Origin: Pseudomonas sp. 7SR1
GTDB taxonomy: Bacteria > Pseudomonadota > Gammaproteobacteria > Pseudomonadales > Pseudomonadaceae
Length of the DNA stretch: 64,000 nucleotides
NCBI RefSeq assembly: GCF_900156465.1
Contig: NZ_LT707064.1
Location: 2,946,501 to 3,010,500, forward strand
Direction: 5' to 3'
Shown: positions 49,130-58,743 of the stretch, one piece after another
Layout: every line of letters begins with the position of its first letter
Numbering within the stretch: position 1 is the stretch's first letter
Position numbers and translations under genes: made by a program
Notes under the pieces: model-generated
The model's database searches: none
What the model was told of the DNA's origin: nothing
Seen by the model: only the letters and a program-made list of their open reading frames with translations

Positions 49130-50396
49130 GCAGAGCCTTGCCCAACGGATCATCATCGCTTTTGCACTGATGAGCGCGTTGGTGGCCGGAGCGTTCGCCA
49201 TGGGCATCGTGGCGACGGTCCATCTGGTGGAAGAAAAGTTGATTTCCGCCGGGCTGGGAGGCGACCTGCAGCGCCTGTTGCTGATGGACAGCGTGTCGGA
49301 CTGGAGCCATCGCCCGGAACCCGACCAGCTGTTCTACTTCAGTGGTGGCCCGGGCGACTTCGAGTTGCCCAAGGATCTGCGTCATCTGGAACGCGGTTTC
49401 CATGAAGTGTTCCGGGAGCAGTTGTCCTATCACGCCATGGTGGAGATCGTGGACGGTCGGCACTACGTGCTGCTGCAAGACCAGAGCGATTTCGAGGAGC
49501 GTGAACGGGTACTGTTCGCCGTGGTGCTGGTGGGGTTCGTGCTCAGCCTGGCGCTTGCAGTGTTCCTGGGTTGGGTCCTGGCTCGTCGGGTGATGGCGCC
49601 GGTGGTGCGCCTGGCCCAGCAAGTGCGCCATCGAGACCAGCTCCTCGGGCTCGCCCCGCCGTTGGCCCCCGATTATGCCGCCGATGAGGTGGGCGAACTT
49701 GCCGTGGCATTCGACGCCACGCTGGGGCGTTTGCGCCAGGCGTTGACGCGGGAACGGTTGTTCACCAGTGATGTGAGTCACGAGTTGCGCACTCCGTTGA
49801 TGGTGCTGGCGACGTCCTGCGAGCTGTTGCTGGAGAACCCGGCCTTGGATCAACGCGGTCGCACCCAGGTCGAGCGTATCAACCGCGCCAGTGAAGAGAT
49901 GCGTGAGCTGGTGCAGACCTTCCTGATGCTCGCCAGGACCCAGCGTGAAGACAGTGGCATGTCCCCTCGAATGACGCTGGGCCAAGTCGCCGATAACCTC
50001 ATCGGGTTGTGGCGAACCCCGATCGAGTCCAAGGGCCTGGAACTGATCTTCGAGCCCGGGCATCCCCCCGATACCCTGTACAACGCGACATTCCTGACAG
50101 CCGTCATGGGCAACCTGTTGCGCAACGCCTTGCACTACACAGACCAGGGGTTCATTCGCCTCACGCTGAATTCCAGCGGGTTCGTGGTCGAGGACAGCGG
50201 GGTCGGTATTCCCGAGGAGAAGCGCGAGGCGATGTTCGAACCGTTCGTACGCGGCAACGAAAAACGCGGAGAAGGGCTTGGGTTGGGGCTGTCGCTGGTG
50301 CAGCGAATCTGTGAGAACCAGGGCTGGACGGTGAGCCTCAGCACCATGGAGCCTAACGGTTGCCATTTCGAAGTGGACTTGAATCCGCAGCCTTGA
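49119..50396 (+). CDS. colS: ColS, sensor histidine kinase
   Basis: 425 residues. Membrane helices near residues 10-32 and 135-160 enclose a periplasmic sensor of about 100 residues ending in an ExxE-type motif (SDFEERER), the kind of site that binds Zn/Fe in P. putida ColS. HAMP, then HisKA with His in SDVSHELRTPLMVLAT, then HATPase with N-box GNLLRNALHYTD, DSGVGIPEE and GEGLGLGLSLV. Partner of ColR. Confidence 0.93.
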   Translation: MEFKQSLAQRIIIAFALMSALVAGAFAMGIVATVHLVEEKLISAGLGGDLQRLLLMDSVSDWSHRPEPDQLFYFSGGPGDFELPKDLRHLERGFHEVFREQLSYHAMVEIVDGRHYVLLQDQSDFEERERVLFAVVLVGFVLSLALAVFLGWVLARRVMAPVVRLAQQVRHRDQLLGLAPPLAPDYAADEVGELAVAFDATLGRLRQALTRERLFTSDVSHELRTPLMVLATSCELLLENPALDQRGRTQVERINRASEEMRELVQTFLMLARTQREDSGMSPRMTLGQVADNLIGLWRTPIESKGLELIFEPGHPPDTLYNATFLTAVMGNLLRNALHYTDQGFIRLTLNSSGFVVEDSGVGIPEEKREAMFEPFVRGNEKRGEGLGLGLSLVQRICENQGWTVSLSTMEPNGCHFEVDLNPQP

Positions 50397-50538
50397 ACGT
50401 TCCCGTCACCTGCTTGCATGTCGAAAAGTCTTGAAAACATTCGGCCGTTTACACGACGAAGTTTTCACAAAGACATGACCTGACGCCAACATGCCCAACC
50501 CTAAGGTGGAAGCCATTCAGTAATGGAGGCTTCTCACC

Positions 50539-51207
50539 ATGTCAAATGCCATCAAGCTCGATTTCTCTGAAAAGTACGACGAGCAGCATGCCCAGCAATA
50601 CCTGCATAAACACCGTGACGGCTTGAGTCGGCGCCTTTCCCATCAGCGTGACGAGCAACTGGCCCGGCGGGCATTGGCGCTTGCGGGGGATCCTGGCCTG
50701 GTGCTGGATTTGCCATGTGGTGCCGGGCGTTTCTGGCCCTTGCTGGCGGAAAAACCTAATCGGGTCATCATCGGTGCGGACAATTCCGAGGCGATGCTCA
50801 TGACGGCATTGAAGGCCCAGCCGACCGATGTCGTAAAACGGGTACGACCTTTGCACACATCTGCGTTCGACATTGCCTTGCCTGATAACGCCGTCGACAG
50901 CATTTTTTGCATGCGTTTGTTGCACCACATCGGTGAAGCCGCGCACCGACTGGCGATCCTGCGGGAATTCCAGCGTGTCAGTCGAGACAGCGTGATCGTT
51001 TCATTGTGGGTCGATGGCAATTTCAAGGCCTGGAAGCGCAAGCGCCTGGAACGTTCACGTGGGCAGAAAGACTACCAGAACAGATTTGTGTTACCGGCCG
51101 CTACAGTCGAGGAAGAATTCCGACAGACTGGGTTCCGTATTCAAGAACGATTGGATTTCCTACCGCTCTATGCCATGTGGCGAGTTTATGTATTACGCAA
51201 GAGGTAA
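50539..51207 (+). CDS. SAM-dependent methyltransferase (orf222 of the colRS locus)
   Basis: 222 residues, class I methyltransferase fold: motif I VLDLPCGAGRFWPLLA, then GADNSEAML, and NAVDSIFCMRLLHHIG. It equals the size of the gene called orf222 downstream of colRS in P. fluorescens WCS365, which with wapQ is ColR-regulated and affects LPS. First gene of orf222-wapQ-small ORF. Confidence 0.9.
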   Translation: MSNAIKLDFSEKYDEQHAQQYLHKHRDGLSRRLSHQRDEQLARRALALAGDPGLVLDLPCGAGRFWPLLAEKPNRVIIGADNSEAMLMTALKAQPTDVVKRVRPLHTSAFDIALPDNAVDSIFCMRLLHHIGEAAHRLAILREFQRVSRDSVIVSLWVDGNFKAWKRKRLERSRGQKDYQNRFVLPAATVEEEFRQTGFRIQERLDFLPLYAMWRVYVLRKR

Positions 51208-51211
51208 CAGC

Positions 51212-51922
51212 ATGGTTGCGCAGGCGCAAGAGGTACCGACGGTTCACCTTGGCAATTTCGATCACTTCTGGAACCAGCAGGGGGAGTGGGTCGAAGCACC
51301 CAATGTGCGCCGTGGCGGTGAAAGCGGTGTGCAGCGGATCCACAATGATGACGGCAATCTACTGTACGCCAAGCGTCAGATCGGTCATGTGTACCGCAGC
51401 TTTTTCCATCCGTTTGGTCGGCCAACCGTACTGCGCGAGCAGGACGCGCTGCTGGCTCTGACTCGGCTGGACGTTGGCGTCCCCCAGATCATCTTTTGCG
51501 GCGCCCAGCGCGATCCGGTCCATAAATGGCGTGCACTGTTGGTGACCCATGCGTTGGATGGCTTCGTGGAGTTGGAACAGTGGTATGCCGCAGGCGAACG
51601 CGAGCGTCATGGCGAAGCGCTGCATGAGCGTATCCTCCAGGCATTGGCTGAGAACCTGGCTCGCATGCACAAAGGTCGCTGGCAACACGGCTGCCTCTAT
51701 ATGAAGCATGTGTTTGTGCGGGTCAGCGGCGAGGGCGAGTTTGCCAAGGCCGAGGTGGCCCTGTTGGACCTGGAGAAGTGCCGCCAGCGACTGACTGCCC
51801 GAAGTGCCGCCTCCCATGACTTGAAGCAGCTGCGTCGCCATTCGTCGTTCAGCGAGTCTGACTGGAGAAAACTCGTCTACTTTTATGAGGCGGCGTTTGG
51901 CAGCGCTATCAAAGGCTTATGA
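51212..51922 (+). CDS. wapQ: WapQ/InaA-like lipopolysaccharide kinase
   Basis: 236 residues from the ATG at 51212, four bases after the methyltransferase stop. Kdo/WaaP kinase-like: the Lys of VYRSFFHPFGRPTVLREQ region, a long helix ENLARMHKGRWQHGCLYMKHVFV (catalytic loop) and ALLDLEKCRQ (DFG-like Asp). Members phosphorylate core heptose or related sugars. Known as inaA or wapQ in colRS loci. Cytoplasmic. Confidence 0.87.
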   Translation: MVAQAQEVPTVHLGNFDHFWNQQGEWVEAPNVRRGGESGVQRIHNDDGNLLYAKRQIGHVYRSFFHPFGRPTVLREQDALLALTRLDVGVPQIIFCGAQRDPVHKWRALLVTHALDGFVELEQWYAAGERERHGEALHERILQALAENLARMHKGRWQHGCLYMKHVFVRVSGEGEFAKAEVALLDLEKCRQRLTARSAASHDLKQLRRHSSFSESDWRKLVYFYEAAFGSAIKGL

Positions 51923-52152
51923 CGATGAAATTGGAAATTGCTAGAGGTGTGTTCCTGGTGGGAGCCCTGGCAGTGACATCGATGGCGGTGGCTGTCTGGG
52001 AACAGCCTCGTTCGCAGATCCTCAATGCCTCCCACACCGATGCACATTGCCCATTGCCGCGGGTGGCCAAGGCCAGTGAGGCGGTCAGGCCGGATCAGGA
52101 CCTGTTGCTGTTCATGTTCGGTCTTTCCCAAGGCATGAGGCCACAGAGTTGA
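51919..52152 (+). CDS. small exported or membrane-anchored peptide coupled to wapQ
   Basis: 77 residues; the ATG overlaps the wapQ stop (ATGA). An N-terminal helix (IARGVFLVGALAVTSMAVAVW) is a signal or anchor, with a short tail holding one Cys (DAHCPLPRVA). I do not recognise the family. Coupled translation and a terminator 20 bases later argue that it is a real gene of the ColR-linked envelope operon. Confidence 0.68.
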   Translation: MTMKLEIARGVFLVGALAVTSMAVAVWEQPRSQILNASHTDAHCPLPRVAKASEAVRPDQDLLLFMFGLSQGMRPQS

Positions 52153-52167
52153 GTTTCACGAAACCAG

Positions 52168-52203
52168 AATGAAAAGGCCTCGCTTGTACGAGGCCTTTTC
52201 ATT
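52168..52203. terminator. bidirectional terminator, small ORF / mexW
   Basis: GAAAAGGCCTCG-CTTGTA-CGAGGCCTTTTC, an 11-bp stem with A and T ends, just before the mexW stop at 52204. Confidence 0.92.
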
Positions 52204-55200
52204 TCATGCAGTCTTGTCCGGCTTGGCCAGCAGCGTGTAGATGCAGGGCAGTACGAACAGGGTGAACAGGGTGCCGATGGACATGCCGGTGGCAATCACC
52301 ATGCCGATGTCGAAGCGGCTGACCGCCCCGGCACCCGTGGCCAGGATCAGCGGTACCATGCCAAACACCATCGCCGCGGTGGTCATCAGTACTGGCCGCA
52401 AGCGAATCGAGGCGGCCTGCTCCACGGCTTCCCTTGGTGCCAGCCCCTGTTCCTTGCGCAACTGGTTGGCAAACTCGACGATCAGGATCCCGTGCTTGCT
52501 GATCAGGCCGATCAGCGTCACCAACCCTACCTGGGTATAGATGTTCATGCTCGACCAGCCGAGGAACAGCGGAATCAGTGCTCCGCAAATGGACAGCGGC
52601 ACTGTCACCAGGATGACCAGTGGATCCCGGAAACTCTCGAACTGGGCGGCCAGTACCAGGAAGATGATTGCCAGGGCCAGGGCAAAGGTGACCCACAGTG
52701 CGCTGCCTTCCTGGACGAACTGACGCGATGCGCCTGCATAGTCGAAGGCGAACCCCGTTGGCGCTTCTTCCTGGGCGATCTGGCGAACCGTCTCGATCGC
52801 CTCGCCCATGCTGACGATGGGAAAACCTGAAATCGTGACTGCGTTGAGCTGCTGGAACTGGTTCAACTGCCGCGGTCGAGCCCGATCACTGACCTTGATC
52901 AGCGTGGACAGGGGGAGCGATTCGCCCTGGGCATTCTTGACGTAATAGTTGTTCAGCCAGTCCGGGTTGTCCCGGTAGGGGCGTTCTACCTGGGCGATGA
53001 CCTTGTAGCTGCGCCCTTCGATGGTAAAGCGGTTGATTTCCGATTCCCCCAGCAGCGTGGCGAGGGTGCCGCCAAGGTCCTGCATCGATACGCTCATCTG
53101 GGCGGCCTTGGCGCGATCGATGTCCACGACGACCTCGGGTTTGTCGAAGGCCAGGTCGATGTCCATGAAGGCGAACTTGCCGGACTCCAGCGCGCGTTTC
53201 TTGACCCGCTCGGCAATCTCCAGCAGCGTCGCGTAGTCTTTCGGCGCGTTGATGACGAATGCAAAGGGCAGCCCCTCGCCAGTGCCCGGCAGGGAAGGCA
53301 GGTTGAAGCCGAAGATCTGCAGGCCCGGTATCGTCTCCAGTCGTTCCTGGACTTCAGGCAGGATTTCCATCTGGGTGCGGTCGCGTTCGTTCCAGGGCTT
53401 GAGGAGGAAACCACCGATACCGGACTGGACGCCGTTGTAGCCATTGATCTGGAACGAGGAGTAGTACTCCGGGAATTCCTTGAAGATCGTGAGGAAGTGG
53501 TCGGTGTAGGCGTTCAGGTAATCGAGGTTGGTGTGCTGTGGCGCGCTGGCCATCATGAAGATGATGCCCTGGTCTTCATCGGGGGCCAGCTCGGATTTGG
53601 TGAACATGACCAGCACCGGAATCAGCAGCAATACGATCACCGCGAATACCAGCACCGCCGGCCGGGTATTGAGGGTGCCGTGGAGCATGCGCTGGTAGCG
53701 GCTTTTCAGGCGTTCGAACATGCCATCCAGGCGATGAGCCAGGCCCGAAGGGTTTTCGTCGCGCCGCAGCAGCATGGCGCACATCATCGGCGACAAGGTC
53801 AGGGCAACGATGCCGGATATCACCACGGCACCGGCCAGGGTCAGGGCGAACTCCTTGAACAAGGCGCCTGTCAGGCCTTCCAGCAGGCCGATCGGCGCAT
53901 ACACCGCTGCCAGGGTGATGGTCATCGAGACCACCGGCATGGCAATTTCCCGGGCGCCTTCCAGCGCAGCGTCGAACGGGCTCTTGCCTTCCTCGATATG
54001 CCGGTGGATGTTCTCCACCACGACGATGGCATCGTCCACCACCAGGCCGATGGCCAGCACCATGGCGAGCAGCGTCAGCAGGTTCATCGAGTAGCCCATC
54101 AACTGCATGAAGAACATCACGCCGATCATCGACAGCGGGATGGTCACCACCGGGATGACGACCGAACGCAGCGCACCGAGGAAGAGAAAGACCACGACGA
54201 TGACGATCAGCACGGCTTCGAAGAGGGTCTTCACCACTTCATCGATGGAAGCCTGGATGAACAGCGTCGCGTCATAGGCGATCTCGGCCTTCAGGTTCGA
54301 CGGCAGCTGGGCTTCCAGTTCCGGCATGACCCGGCGTACTTCCTTGATCACGTCCAGCGGGTTGGCGCCGGGGGTGGCCTTGATGCCGATGTAAACGGAG
54401 GGGGTGCCCCCGAAGGAGCTGATGGTGTCGTAGTTTTCCGCGCCCATCTCCACCCGCGCCACGTCCCGTAGCAGCACGCGGCTGTCACCCTCGGTCTTGA
54501 GCGGAATCGCGGCGAAGGCTTCCGCGGTCTTGAGCTCGGTATTGGCGTTGATGCTGGTGACGACGTATTCGCCTTTCACTTCGCCGGCGGCCGAGAGGAA
54601 GTTGTACTGGCGCACGGCAGCTGTCACGTCGGCGGCGGTCAGGCCGAAGCCGGCGAGCTTGACCGGGTCCAGCCACAGGCGCATGGCGAAGACCTGGTTG
54701 CCGAGGATTTCCGCTTCAGCCATGCCAGGGAGGGTGGCCAGCTTGGGCTGGACCACCCGCGACAGGTAGTCGGTGATCTGCGGGTTGCTCAGTTCCTGGC
54801 TGTAGAAACTGATGTACATCAGCGCCGAGGCATCGGCCGCCTCACGGCTGAGCACCGGGTCTTCCGCGTCCTGGGGCAGCTCGTTCTTGACTTCGTTGGC
54901 CTTGGCCAGCAGCTCGGTGAACAGCCGGTCGTTGTTGGTGCCGATGCGGGCATAGACCGAGATCACCGAGAAGTTCTGGCGGCTGACCGAGGTCATGTAG
55001 TCGATGCCCTCGGCGCTGGCCAGGCTCTGTTGCATCGGCTGGGTGATATAGCCCTGGATGGTCTCGGCGTTTGCCCCCGGATAGGCGGTGGTCACCGTGA
55101 TCAGGGCGTTTTCCATTTGCGGGTATTGCCGCAGGGGCAACTTGCTCCAGGCCTGGAAGCCCAGCAGAACGATCAACAGGCTGACCACGGTGGCGAGCAC

Positions 55201-55233
55201 CGGGCGGCGGATGAACGGATCGGTAAAAGCCAT
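52204..55233 (-). CDS. mexW: MexW, RND efflux pump inner-membrane transporter
   Basis: 1009 residues of the HAE1 type, 12 membrane helices and two large periplasmic loops. The proton-relay aspartates are in GLVVDDAIVVVENIHRHIEEG near residue 400. N-terminal FIRRPVLATVVSLLIVLLG. In P. aeruginosa mexVW lies near inaA and the di-haem/imelysin genes, and the neighbours match here. It lacks its own outer-membrane gene; MexVW uses OprM. Starts 13 bases after mexV. Confidence 0.9.
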   Translation of the reverse strand: MAFTDPFIRRPVLATVVSLLIVLLGFQAWSKLPLRQYPQMENALITVTTAYPGANAETIQGYITQPMQQSLASAEGIDYMTSVSRQNFSVISVYARIGTNNDRLFTELLAKANEVKNELPQDAEDPVLSREAADASALMYISFYSQELSNPQITDYLSRVVQPKLATLPGMAEAEILGNQVFAMRLWLDPVKLAGFGLTAADVTAAVRQYNFLSAAGEVKGEYVVTSINANTELKTAEAFAAIPLKTEGDSRVLLRDVARVEMGAENYDTISSFGGTPSVYIGIKATPGANPLDVIKEVRRVMPELEAQLPSNLKAEIAYDATLFIQASIDEVVKTLFEAVLIVIVVVFLFLGALRSVVIPVVTIPLSMIGVMFFMQLMGYSMNLLTLLAMVLAIGLVVDDAIVVVENIHRHIEEGKSPFDAALEGAREIAMPVVSMTITLAAVYAPIGLLEGLTGALFKEFALTLAGAVVISGIVALTLSPMMCAMLLRRDENPSGLAHRLDGMFERLKSRYQRMLHGTLNTRPAVLVFAVIVLLLIPVLVMFTKSELAPDEDQGIIFMMASAPQHTNLDYLNAYTDHFLTIFKEFPEYYSSFQINGYNGVQSGIGGFLLKPWNERDRTQMEILPEVQERLETIPGLQIFGFNLPSLPGTGEGLPFAFVINAPKDYATLLEIAERVKKRALESGKFAFMDIDLAFDKPEVVVDIDRAKAAQMSVSMQDLGGTLATLLGESEINRFTIEGRSYKVIAQVERPYRDNPDWLNNYYVKNAQGESLPLSTLIKVSDRARPRQLNQFQQLNAVTISGFPIVSMGEAIETVRQIAQEEAPTGFAFDYAGASRQFVQEGSALWVTFALALAIIFLVLAAQFESFRDPLVILVTVPLSICGALIPLFLGWSSMNIYTQVGLVTLIGLISKHGILIVEFANQLRKEQGLAPREAVEQAASIRLRPVLMTTAAMVFGMVPLILATGAGAVSRFDIGMVIATGMSIGTLFTLFVLPCIYTLLAKPDKTA

Positions 55234-55246
55234 GGGGATTCCTTGA

Positions 55247-56395
55247 TCAGTCCGCGCGTGGCGGGCTGTTCTGTTCGGTCAGGGTCTTGTCATCGCTGAT
55301 GGCGACGGGGGTGCCGTTATCGAGCTTGATCTGGCCGGCGATCACGACCTGTTCACCGCTTTGCACGCCCTTGGAGACCAGCACCTGACCGTCACGGCGC
55401 TCACCGGTCTCGACGAAACGCCGTTCGGCGATCAGCACTGGCTGGCCCTTGTCATCCTTTTCAGTGCTGCCGTCGGCGGCTTTCTTCTGCGTCACCACGT
55501 ACATGGAGTTGCCATAGAGGGTGTAGGTCACGGCACTTTCCGGTACGACGATGCCGGCAGCCATCTCCGGCAGGATCACCTGGAGGCTGGCGAACATGCC
55601 GGGTAGCAGCTTGCCGTCGGGGTTGGCCAGGGTGGCGCGCACCAGTACGTTGCGAGTGCTGTCCTCGACCTTGGGGTTGATGGCGCTGATGGTGCCGACG
55701 AAGGTCTGGCCCGGATAGGCCGATACGTTCACGTTGACCGGTTGGGCAATGGCAAGCCTGGGCACCGTCTGTTCGGGCACATAGAAATCCACGTAGAGGC
55801 TGCTGAGGTCTTGCAGGGTGGCGATTACCGTACCGCTGGCCAGGTAGTCGCCGACATCCACCTGGCGAATGCCGATGGTGCCGCTGAACGGCGCGACGAT
55901 CTGTTTCTTGGCCAGCGAAGCCTTCAGTTGGTTGACCGTGGCCTGGTTCTTCTTGAGTTGCGCCCCGAGCCGGTCGAATTCGCCCTTGGAGATCGCCTGG
56001 CTGCCTACCAGCTGCCGGCCGCGGCCGAAGTCCAGTTGCGACAGGCCAAGGTCCGCCTGGGCGGTTTCCAGCAGGGCGGTTTCGACATCACTGTCCAGTT
56101 GCAGCAGGGGCTGGCCGGCCTTGACCTTTTGTCCCGACTGGAAGAGCACCTTCTGCACGGTCCCGGCGATCTCCAGGCTCAGGTCCACGCCTTGCAGTGC
56201 CTTGAGGCTGCCAACGGTGGGCAGTCGTGCCTGCCAGGGTTGTTCGGCGGCGGTGGCCACTGCCACGCTGATGGGCGGTTTCGGTGCAGAAAACATCTGG
56301 ATCTGCTGGTAAACGGAGAAGGCCTTGTAGCCAGCCAGCAACAGCACCACCAGCAGGACAACACCCAACATGATCAGCATGCGGCGTCGCAGCAT
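55247..56395 (-). CDS. mexV: MexV, periplasmic adaptor of the RND efflux pump
   Basis: 382 residues: an N-terminal anchor (MLIMLGVVLLVVLLLAGY), a lipoyl-like domain (VLFQSGQKVKAGQPLLQLDSD), an alpha-hairpin (residues about 105-165), a second lipoyl half (IVAPFSGTIGIRQVDVGDYL) and a beta-barrel. It bridges MexW to OprM-type channels. Possible alternative start at the next Met (MLIM). Confidence 0.9.
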   Translation of the reverse strand: MLRRRMLIMLGVVLLVVLLLAGYKAFSVYQQIQMFSAPKPPISVAVATAAEQPWQARLPTVGSLKALQGVDLSLEIAGTVQKVLFQSGQKVKAGQPLLQLDSDVETALLETAQADLGLSQLDFGRGRQLVGSQAISKGEFDRLGAQLKKNQATVNQLKASLAKKQIVAPFSGTIGIRQVDVGDYLASGTVIATLQDLSSLYVDFYVPEQTVPRLAIAQPVNVNVSAYPGQTFVGTISAINPKVEDSTRNVLVRATLANPDGKLLPGMFASLQVILPEMAAGIVVPESAVTYTLYGNSMYVVTQKKAADGSTEKDDKGQPVLIAERRFVETGERRDGQVLVSKGVQSGEQVVIAGQIKLDNGTPVAISDDKTLTEQNSPPRAD

Positions 56396-56513
56396 GTTCC
56401 ACTTCCTTGGAAAAGCCTAAAAGAAATACAGTCAGGCGGGCACCTTACTCCGAGTGTGCGGGGGATTCCAGATGTTGTCGGGGGGCTGTCGCGTAGGATT
56501 ATTCCTGAAATTT

Positions 56514-56528
56514 CAAGGGGCTCGGCCC
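56514..56528. promoter_or_regulatory. palindrome upstream of mexV
   Basis: CCTGAAATTTCAAGG is a near-perfect 15-base palindrome about 120 bases upstream of mexV and 20 bases after the DUF1513 stop. It may be an operator or a weak terminator; there is no T-tract. Confidence 0.35.
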
Positions 56529-56548
56529 AGGCGGCTTCGCCCCTTCGA

Positions 56549-57646
56549 TCACACCAGGTGCAAATGGTTGTCCCAGAGCCCCGCTGGCAGGTCCAGCGGT
56601 TTTGCAACCAGTTGTGGCTGGCGGCAATCGTAATAGCGGCATCGGCCTTGACCCGAGGTCACGACGAAACCGTCGGCCACCGCACCCACGCCGGCGCAGT
56701 CTGGAAGAGGCGCGTCCAGGCGCACTTCGCCGCTGTCCAGGTCCCAGATGAAAAAGCGATTGCCCCGCGGCGCCGTCAGGGCCACCAGGCGCAGCTCGCT
56801 GTGCACGGCGACACTGGCGGTGTAGTGCCCCATCGCCTGCAACTGGTGGTCGGCCACCGGGAACGCCTTGAATGGCTGGCCCGGGCGCTTGATTGCCAGC
56901 AGCTCTGAGGATTCGTGAGGATCGCCCATGAACTGCTGGCCGGACACGATGGTGCCATCGCTGGCTATGCCCAGGTGGCGCACGCTGTTCATCGGTTGGG
57001 CGAGGGTTTCCTTGCTCAGCAGCGTGCCATCGCGCCGCATCAGGACCAGGCTCGGCTCCATGGCGTCGAGGTTCATCTCTACCCGGCTCTCGGCCTCGGT
57101 GCGGATGCCGCCATTGGCCACCACCAGGGTCTCGCCGTCGGGCAGCCACGACACCTGGTGCGGGCCGATGCCATGGGTGGAAATCTCGCCGCTGTGCACC
57201 AGGCGCTCGCCGTCGAAACGGTACATGCCCAGCAGGCCGCGTCCCGGATCGCTGGTGTCGTTCTCGGTGGCGTACAGCCATTCGCCGCTGCCATGGATCA
57301 CCGCGTGACCATAGAAATGTCGGTTCGGCAACGAAGCGATCGTCTGCAGCAAGGCTCCGTCGCGCAGGTCGATCAGATAGCTTTCGGTGCCCGGACGCCG
57401 GGCGACGAACAGGGCGATGGGCCGTGTCGGATGGTTGACGATGTCATGGCAGCGTTGCCCGACCCGGGTGGCGAATACTTGCGTGCCATCCAGTCGGTAG
57501 CCGACGGCATAGTGCTTGCCGTCACCATCGTCTCGTGCCGACAGCAGTAGCGGACTCTTGTCCTTTTGCTTGAACAGCGTCCAGCCGCCCAGGGTAACGG
57601 CACCGAGCAGCAAGCTGCCCAGCGCCAGAGCCTGACGTCGAAACAT
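56549..57646 (-). CDS. DUF1513 periplasmic protein of the di-haem/imelysin operon
   Basis: 365 residues. Possible Tat/Sec-type signal (MFRRQALALGSLLLGAVTLGG) with a single RR at positions 3-4. The body fits a seven-bladed beta-propeller (recurring segments such as GYRLDGTQVFATRVGQ and HFYGHAVIHGSGEWLYATE). Known as DUF1513. Starts two bases after the imelysin stop, so it is in the same operon. Function unknown; the company of di-haem protein and imelysin suggests iron handling. Confidence 0.85.
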   Translation of the reverse strand: MFRRQALALGSLLLGAVTLGGWTLFKQKDKSPLLLSARDDGDGKHYAVGYRLDGTQVFATRVGQRCHDIVNHPTRPIALFVARRPGTESYLIDLRDGALLQTIASLPNRHFYGHAVIHGSGEWLYATENDTSDPGRGLLGMYRFDGERLVHSGEISTHGIGPHQVSWLPDGETLVVANGGIRTEAESRVEMNLDAMEPSLVLMRRDGTLLSKETLAQPMNSVRHLGIASDGTIVSGQQFMGDPHESSELLAIKRPGQPFKAFPVADHQLQAMGHYTASVAVHSELRLVALTAPRGNRFFIWDLDSGEVRLDAPLPDCAGVGAVADGFVVTSGQGRCRYYDCRQPQLVAKPLDLPAGLWDNHLHLV

Positions 57647-57648
57647 GA

Positions 57649-58713
57649 TCAGTCACCGTCGTTGGCGTTGAAGCCCAGTTGGATGCCCAGCGCCTTGGCC
57701 AGTTCACCTTCGTGCAGGCGATGGACGACATTGAGGCTGTCGTACAGATCGTTGAGTTGCTGGCGACCGGCGTCGTCGCCGAGCATTTCGGTCAGCGAAC
57801 GCTGGCTGCTGGCGAACAGTTTCAGCGAAGCGTCATAGGCGGCGTCGATCTTGTCGGCCAGCGGTTTCTGGTCGCTTGGCAGCAAGCCGCGCAGGCCTTT
57901 GTTATCCACGCCTTCCCAGACGGTCCGGGCAGCACTCAGGCTGGCCTCCAGGCCTTGCAACGAGGATTGGCTGCGCCAGGCATCGGCCTGGAAAGGTTGT
58001 GGGACGCCCTTGCTCTGACGGCCCATCGGGGTGCCGAGTTTTTTCTTCAGGGTGTCCAGGGCGGTGACCTGGACACGTAGCAGGTCGGCAATGGCCTCAT
58101 GGGAGTCGGCGTAGCGCTGGTTGGGGAACTTGCTCATCTGGGCGAGCATGCCGTCGTTGGTGTTCCAGCGCGACAGGATCTCTTCGGCGAGTTGTTTCTG
58201 GCGTTCGCCAATGGCCATCAGCAGCGGGCAATACTTGGCTTTCTGCGCGCTGTCGGCCATGTCGATCCGGGCGTCGAACAGCAGGTATTCGTAGGCCGAC
58301 AGGCCCTGGACCACGACGCTGGACTTGGCCAGGCCGGCAGCGTCGATCTGCGGCTGGCTGTTGACCAGTTGCTCGACCTGACGGCCTACCAGGTTCTTCT
58401 TGTCCGGCCAGAACTGCACCTGCCAGGCGCGGTTGCCCTCGGCCAACGGGCCGATCAGCAGCGGCTGGAGTTCGGCCCAGGCCTTTTGTGCCTTGAGGAA
58501 ATCGGCGCGAGCGGTCTCCAGGTTTTCCTTGCCCTGGCAGAACGCCAGGGCGCTGGCTGCCAGTTGTCGGTCGGCATCGACCCAGCGGCTGTAGGTCGGC
58601 AGGATCACTTGCTTGGCGATAGCCGCCGAGGTGACCGCCTGTGGATCCTGTGGCGAGCAGGCACCGAGGGCGAGGGCGGCGAGGCTGGTGAACAACAGCT
58701 TGGGACGGAACAT
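57649..58713 (-). CDS. imelysin-family lipoprotein
   Basis: 354 residues. Lipobox LALGACSP puts it at the membrane (mature Cys19). Imelysin-type helical domain with the GxxxxE variant GLSAYEYLLFD and C-terminal NVVHRLHEGELAKALG. Imelysins are iron-responsive; the IcmP type was first called an insulinase, but the EfeO-related fold points to iron binding. 30 bases after the di-haem gene and 2 bases before the DUF1513 gene. Confidence 0.88.
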   Translation of the reverse strand: MFRPKLLFTSLAALALGACSPQDPQAVTSAAIAKQVILPTYSRWVDADRQLAASALAFCQGKENLETARADFLKAQKAWAELQPLLIGPLAEGNRAWQVQFWPDKKNLVGRQVEQLVNSQPQIDAAGLAKSSVVVQGLSAYEYLLFDARIDMADSAQKAKYCPLLMAIGERQKQLAEEILSRWNTNDGMLAQMSKFPNQRYADSHEAIADLLRVQVTALDTLKKKLGTPMGRQSKGVPQPFQADAWRSQSSLQGLEASLSAARTVWEGVDNKGLRGLLPSDQKPLADKIDAAYDASLKLFASSQRSLTEMLGDDAGRQQLNDLYDSLNVVHRLHEGELAKALGIQLGFNANDGD

Positions 58714-58743
58714 TGTCGGGCTCCCGTTTTTCGGAAAATGCGT

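Noticed and set aside
50440..50470. Possible ColR box (TTTACA...TTTTCAC) upstream of orf222
   Set aside because: TTTTCAC is present at 50462-50468, but the bases before it do not fit the consensus as I remember it.
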